Source: Wyeomyia smithii
Taxonomy: Eukaryota > Arthropoda > Insecta > Diptera > Culicidae
Length of the DNA stretch: 64,000 bases
NCBI RefSeq assembly: GCF_029784165.1
Contig: NC_073695.1
Coordinates: 7,610,183-7,674,182 of the forward strand
Reading direction: 5' to 3'
How positions within the stretch are numbered: the first letter of the stretch is position 1; the number at the start of each line of letters is the position of its first letter. Positions 58,488 to 64,000 of this stretch are shown here, one piece after another. The translations under genes were made by a program, and so were the position numbers. The notes under the pieces were generated by a model. The model did no database searches, had not been told where the DNA came from, and was given only the letters and a program-made list of their open reading frames with translations.

Positions 58488-59075
58488 AGCTTCTTAGCTG
58501 CAAGGCTACAGAGTCCGCTTTGATAAGCGAGTGGTCTTGGGTTCGAATCTTAATAGAATCAGGCTATTTGGTTGTCAAAGGGCTTTAACATGGGTTCATT
58601 CTCAGGCTCTCTACTACATACCCTTCCTTCAAGCAGAATTCTATAGTACCCTTGCTGACTTATAACCTAACAAAAAGGTCCCTCTTATAATAAAACTGTT
58701 CTGAGTAACGTATAATAGTTCTCTTCAGGGAATTGTAATTATGACGCGGTCTTGGCTGGAGGAACGAGGTTTCGATAAGACTCCTTCCTCTTGACATAAA
58801 AAGTCCCTCTTATAATAAACCTTGCCAGAGAGGAACATTAGGTGTAGCCTCAGTTCAGGGAATTGTAATTTGGCGATATTGGTAGGATAGAAAAGAGGCT
58901 CGGCGGCATAGTAGAGCAGTAAGCTTGAAATGAAAGGGTAAACTCTCACACACAAGCACGGATATAAATAAAAAAAGCGTATCATTCACTTCAATGATGA
59001 TACTGCTAAGAATATGAAGTGCGGAGTACATAAAACACCTGGGCAATATTACAATAGATCAAAATGTCTCTGGTC
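58488..59075 (+). repeat. tRNA-headed SINE-like repeat, longest copy, internal duplication
   Basis: Head at 58488-58551 with box B gggttcgaatc. The body includes acatgggttcattctcaggc, then a roughly 130-bp segment present twice (tccctcttataataaa ... cagggaattgtaatt at 58679-58740 and 58803-58870). The end part (58870-59070) matches 5995-6138 and 7045-7120 in inverted orientation. Confidence 0.75.
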
Positions 59076-59989
59076 GCAGTGATGAGTACACACAGAGCAA
59101 AAAAAAGTAGGAGGGTGGTATTCAAGACACGACCGCATGACGTTGGACTACGGTATTCTTATATTCCATTAAAACAAATAATAGAGAGAATTGCAACTCT
59201 AGTATTTGCTGCAATTTTATCTAACAGTGCATTTCTGGATGCTGAGACGTTAAAACGTTATAAATAATAATATATACTAAAAGAATGGATATTTTTTATT
59301 TAATCGCTGTCATTTCATACATATTCGAATCAACCTTTTGTTTGCTGCACTACCAAGACAATCATTTAATTGAGCGAATTGGTAAAATTTTCCTATCTAA
59401 GCAAAAAGCAAACTTTACGAAACTATCTGAAATTGGAGCCCAGAACGATTCAACCGAAAATTTTAAATTTGAAAATTGTTTGACATTTAAACGATAAAAC
59501 TCATGCTAGGTTAGTTCCAGCCCAGCATATAACTTCATGTATTTGAAAAAAAAAAAACGTTTGGTTCAATAACTCAATATAGCAAGAGCTCAATCACACG
59601 TTTTTCGGTAGTTGTTATCAAGGTTTGGGCGAGTGACAGGAAAATATCTTAACTTCTTCAGTTGTGATTTAGAGCATTTCTAATTGTTTTGTTATTTTTC
59701 ACGATAGCGACAAGTTTGTTTCTTTCTCTGTGTGCGAGAAACAAAATCAAAACCGCGCACCGAGAAACAAAAACGAAAATTTAATGAATGCTCATTGAGA
59801 AAACTTGCAACTCTTTTTACCAATAACTTATGATACTCAAAAGAACCCGTTTTGATCTAAATCAAATTTCTAGTAAATAAGTGTTGATCATTCATAGGTA
59901 GTAATTTTTCCTCGATGAATAAAGACTGGCTGAAGAAGTTAAAATCACTGCTGTAAAATCAAATTCACAACTGTGTTCGTTAAGACGTT
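59076..59989. other. No gene recognised
   Basis: Readings at 59064-59267 and 59285-59497 show no domain; the second has a hydrophobic start but no splice context that would make it a gene. Confidence 0.45.
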
Positions 59990-60750
59990 TTAATATTTTC
60001 AATGACAATAATAAATTTCGATAAACACCCGCTATAGTTATTCACACACATGCTATAACTATCTAAACACGCGTTAAAACTATTCATACACACGCTGTAG
60101 CTATAGCTATCCATACACACGCTAATCCTTTTCATACATCCGATACAACTATCTATACACACGCATAAGCTATCCAACCATGTGCTAGTACTATCCATAC
60201 ATACGCTATAACTAATCATTACACACGCAGCAGCTATCCACACACAAGCTATAACTATCCGTACACACGCTGAAGATATACACGCAATAGCCATAATATG
60301 CTACACATGCTAGTGTCTTTCACACGCTATAGCTAGCCATACACACGCAACAGCACCATCCCTATCATCGCAAATGTCATAGCAATACAGATGCACATAC
60401 GCTATATGTGCACACTGCACACACACACCCAACGTTTTCACCCAACGATATCTGAATTGGATTACCGCTGGTGGGGCCCAACTCAGATCGAAGGAGCACC
60501 GAACTGAATGAAGAAATGCAGCTTCCCACTACCTCCGCCGCTGCTGCCTGATACCACCGCTCTGGTTCTGCTGCAGCTCAGTTTGGCCGCTGGAATCAGC
60601 AACCGCTGCTGATTATACAAGACCGGCCTGGTGGCCTTTCACTTGTTAACTGATGACTGCTATGAGACGACACAGGCTATTATATAGCCCAAAGCAAAAA
60701 TCCATCCGCGAGCAAACAAGAAGTGAGCTTGTGATTGGTTGAATGTGCAC
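59990..60750 (-). repeat. Promoter-bearing dispersed repeat, copy C (inverted)
   Basis: The minus strand has tatataat near 60687 and a tcagtt initiator about 35 nt on, then a GCAGCAGCGGC-rich block (60535-60600). The conserved cagatatcgttgggtgaa block (60437-60456) follows, and last a loose array of gtgtgtatagctatag words (60430-59990). Block order equals copy A, but sequence is only moderately similar. Confidence 0.72.
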
Positions 60751-62504
60751 GACTTTTAACACAACTTTTAACTAGTTTAGTATCGAAAACATATTTAAAT
60801 TATTATATGACAATCTTGCGCAATATTTCCCCCATCAATCAAGCCATTGGTGTTTAGAATCTGTTCAGTGGTAATGATAAAAGAAGCATTTTAAAACGGT
60901 GTTGAAACACCTTTTGCAGTTACTGAAAGCGAGCTCGTTATTGGTTGAAAGCTGTGAGACTGTTTACAAAGTCAGATCGGTTGTATCCGTTAGTGTCGAC
61001 TGTGCTTGTGAAGAGAGGTGGTGATTGGTTGCTCGGTATGATTTAGACAATCGATGTGATTTATCAATTTTTCAATAGTGTATCTCGAACAATAGGTTAG
61101 TTTTGTTACATAAATTCAACCGTAAAAGAATTTCTGATCGGTTGATGCCAAAACCTCGAAATTCTGAAAAGAAATGACTGATATATAAGCGCTCAAAACC
61201 TGACCACTTTTCCCTGGTTTTCCCCGGTTGAATATCTAGATTTTCAAATTCAGGTGCCTAACTTCGATATAGACGTTAGTCCAACGTCAAAAGGCGGTTG
61301 TAACTCAGTTATTTACGCGGATTCCGGAATTTACGCGGTTTTTTACGCGGAACCCGGAATTTACGCGGAAAACTGGGATAATGTGGAATTATCAGGAAAA
61401 TTAGATCTATCTGGAAAACCCTGGAAATTTTCAGAGCTATAAGAGAAATTTCCTTTTTTTTTGACGGATCTTATTTGACTTCACCAACTCTTTCCTTCTT
61501 CTCCTAATAAAAAGTATTACTGTATTCACCAACTCTTTCGTTTTCCGTTTTTTATTCGCATTTTTTGCTTTTCTAGATATTGCCTATTACAGTTATAACT
61601 TAATGAATTCTGGAAGTTGAACTTTCGTGGGCAAAACAAATAATATTTAAATTCTGCGAAAATACCATAGAAAAACTGTGTGAGTGATTTTTTGCAACAA
61701 CAGCGTATTTATGTGCCAATAACTGTTTCATTTAATCAACATTAATTTTCATATAGTACTTTGTGAAAATAACTGAAGTAATCTGCAATATAGTTAGTGT
61801 TAGTTATAATCTGCAATGGAAAATTGCTTGATTGCTACAGACTTGTTTTAAGAGCAAGATTGAAAAACAACACGCAGAAGAAAAGCGAGTTTTAAAATTT
61901 TCTGTGAGCCATTTTTCAAACTCGATCCTTGGTATTAAATGCAGAAGTAATATCTTGATTTCAACAATCAAAATCGGTTGATTCTACAGCGGTTTATTAG
62001 AACTAATAAAGACGAATACAGATTTAACAATAAATTTAATTAAAAAAATGGTATCTGGCATCACTTATGTCAAATTTGAAAAATCTATACTGAGCGTCCT
62101 GGCAGAATGATTTAAGAAATCAGAAGAAAGTCCACAAAAGCACTGAGGATGACTGTATGTCACAGTCGAAATACGTATTTGCGCGAACTGAATTTCAATA
62201 TTTATTTCCTAAATTTCTAGTAAAGTCTAACGGAAACTGATAATTCTTTCTTTTGATTTCTTATCACTTATGTCTCCGAGCGTATTCTTCTAACCTCTGG
62301 CATCACTTTGCGCACGGGAGCCTGTTTGTCATTCAAAAAAAAAAATAAAAAAAAAAAATAAATAAAAATAGATCATTTGAAATAGAAATTGAGGCTCTCG
62401 ATCCCGATTTGTCGCAGCTATCGAAATCTTTCGGCGTGGTAGTTGTGGTAATGAAATGATTTTACGGAAAAAACTGTACTGATTAATTAAGCATAATTGG
62501 GTTA
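60751..62504. other. No gene; CCAAT-type words then unassigned DNA
   Basis: attggttg occurs at 60738, 60941 and 61026, i.e. upstream of the copy C TATA box on its strand, and resembles repeated CCAAT boxes. At 61310-61370 there is a short tandem of ttacgcggaa-type words. 62337-62370 is an A-rich simple repeat. No coding region is supported. Confidence 0.45.
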
Positions 62505-62725
62505 TTTAGCCTTCCCAGCTGGTCTCGAGGTACGATGCTGGCCTAACAAGCCAAACGTCGTAGGTTCGAGTCTTGACTCGGGAGAGACTGTTAGTGTCAG
62601 TAGAGTCGTAGCGCTAGCCCCGCAATTGTCCTGTATACTTAACGGTTGGCTGCGAAGTCTGTGTATAGTAAACAGAAGGTCATGTTCCGAATCGGAATGT
62701 AGCACCAAGGCTTTGCTTTGCTTTT
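62505..62725 (+). repeat. Val-tRNA-type SINE, near full length
   Basis: The head, 62512-62590, has cagctggtctcgaggtacg (A box), a loop ctaacaa that would carry an AAC (Val) anticodon, and box B ggttcgagtct. The body follows with caattgtcctgtatactt and ends gcaccaaggctttgc plus a short tgctttgc repeat. A 5'-truncated copy is at 21410-21545. Confidence 0.8.
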
Positions 62726-62849
62726 GGCTTGTTTAGATATTCACGGATTTCCGATTTTTATATATCATCTAAAAGAGTGTAATTTTCTGAGCAAAACGTG
62801 ATTTTTAAAGCATTTTATCATTATCCTTCGATTTTTAAATGAAGAATTA

Positions 62850-62940
62850 AAACTCGCTCCAAATCGCTACAATGACAGTTGGTATATGGGCGAACTGTCA
62901 TTGTAGCGATTTCGAGCAGACTTCGAGCAGTTTTAAATCG
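62850..62940. repeat. Hairpin repeat, about 30-bp arms
   Basis: aatcgctacaatgacagtt (62862-62880) is exactly mirrored by aactgtcattgtagcgatt (62893-62911), with looser pairing outwards (aaaactcgc / cgagcagttt). MITE-like. Confidence 0.8.
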
Positions 62941-62969
62941 TGATTTAAAAAGCGAAGGTCAACGATAGA

Positions 62970-64000
62970 ATTTTTTTTTAATTACGTTTTACTTAGAAAA
63001 TGCATATCTTTCAGATGATATAATAATCTGATATAGCTAAACTAACCAATTACTTAATTTCTACTTTGCCAAAAAAGGGGTCCATTATAGATACATTAAA
63101 ATTTGTTGAGCGCATGGAATTGGAAAAGCTTATACGGCCTTTATTTTCAGCAGACAGGACGAAGTGCATTCATGGAACCAACTCTTGAGACAAAGTTTGG
63201 TCAGAGCCCTGGAATTTTAATGTATCAGTTATTGGCAGTGCCTTAGAATATCAATGTTTATTCATGAGTAAATGAATTGAATTAATCTCAGTGTCAGCAC
63301 ATTTATTCTCTGATGCAACTCAGTAACCTGTGTTCATTGCGGCTATGCATGAATATCGTTTCTCATATTCAATGACAGAACAAAGGAATGAATATTAAAG
63401 GCCTCGTAATGATATTCAAAGAAGCCTCGGTGATTATCAATCCAAGTAGTGCAAATCTGTTCAGACGCTGTACACTGCCCAGTGAGGTATAAATGGTCGA
63501 ATAAGGTTAATTTTGATTTTCACTATTTTGATATGATTTTCATTTTTGACGATCAAAATATCAACACGAGTGTTAAAGTTTATCTTGTCGGTGTTCAACG
63601 GTTGTTTGGTATCATGAATATCAACAGTCGCATGGGTAGTACGATTATCAATATGAAGACGGCTGAAAATCGCTGCTTTTGAATATCATGACAGTGAATA
63701 TTCTCAGCACTGGTTATTTGTATTTGATTAAAGAATTTAGACATTATAGAATCTTTTGCTACTCATTGGATCAATATTGTCGATATTGGCACCCGCGTTC
63801 CAATGTTACGGGAGACAACTTTCCAGCAACTTTTCCGCAAAAGGTAGAGCGCTGACAAACAAATCCAAATATGACGAGCGTACCATAGCGTATAATTGAC
63901 GAGTTTAAAGATCGTTTTTTCAAGTTAACAGCTGCGGTATTCCAAAGTAGAGCAGCCTAACTTTATTTATTTGTATTTCAACATTATAGAATACAGTAAA
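62970..64000. other. No gene recognised
   Basis: A plus reading at 63449-63682 (77 codons) contains repeated tatcaa/atattcat words and no domain. Many atgaat/gaatattcat palindromic words between 63240 and 63720 suggest a repeat rather than a gene. Confidence 0.4.

Overview
The window looks like genomic DNA of a culicine mosquito, most likely Aedes. The evidence is transposon content plus gene style: a Juan-type Jockey LINE, a JAM1-like RTE LINE, R1-clade LINE debris, an ITmD37E transposon, several tRNA-headed SINEs, many foldback MITEs, an errantivirus-type LTR element, and host genes with short introns. The species is an inference. No bacterial operons, CRISPR arrays or rRNA genes are visible.

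Layout. 1-2.2 kb: broken R1-clade LINE (minus strand) ending in a 250-bp-arm inverted repeat that contains a tRNA-like sequence. 3.1-4.4 kb: decayed ITmD37E element. 4.9-5.7 kb: a 16-bp minisatellite in two opposed arms. 6-7.3 kb: a SINE-like repeat carrying a 900-bp foldback MITE. 7.7-9 kb: LOA-like RT relic and possible exon relics. 10.1-13.1 kb: RTE LINE (minus). 15.5-19.9 kb: near-intact Juan-type LINE with a 13-bp target duplication. 20.2-22.6 kb: two hAT-like MITEs, a SINE end, and a repeat with a TATA/initiator core promoter. 24.8-25.8 kb: hAT-like element. 26.3-26.6 kb: orphan host exon with a transmembrane segment. 28.45-42.25 kb: a candidate CACTA element holding a spliced TNP2-type transposase pseudogene, a spliced BEN-domain ORF and a nested errantivirus (35.0-41.9 kb). 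44-47.6 kb: two R1 3' ends in opposed orientation around a MITE and a second copy of the promoter repeat. 48.0-48.8 kb: an inverted-repeat element that contains a small intron-bearing gene. 50.5-53.8 kb: the clear host island, a FAM69/DIPK1-type gene (plus) and RFC2 (minus), converging tail to tail. 56-64 kb: Juan relic split by a SINE, two further SINEs, an inverted copy of the promoter repeat and a hairpin repeat.

Only RFC2 (clamp loader) and the DIPK1-like gene look like intact conserved host genes. Nearly everything else is mobile DNA at different stages of decay, often nested. The points most worth a second look are the intron-containing micro-gene inside a TIR element (48.2 kb), the BEN-domain ORF opposite a TNP2 transposase inside one CACTA-like element, and the dispersed repeat family carrying a conserved Pol II core promoter.
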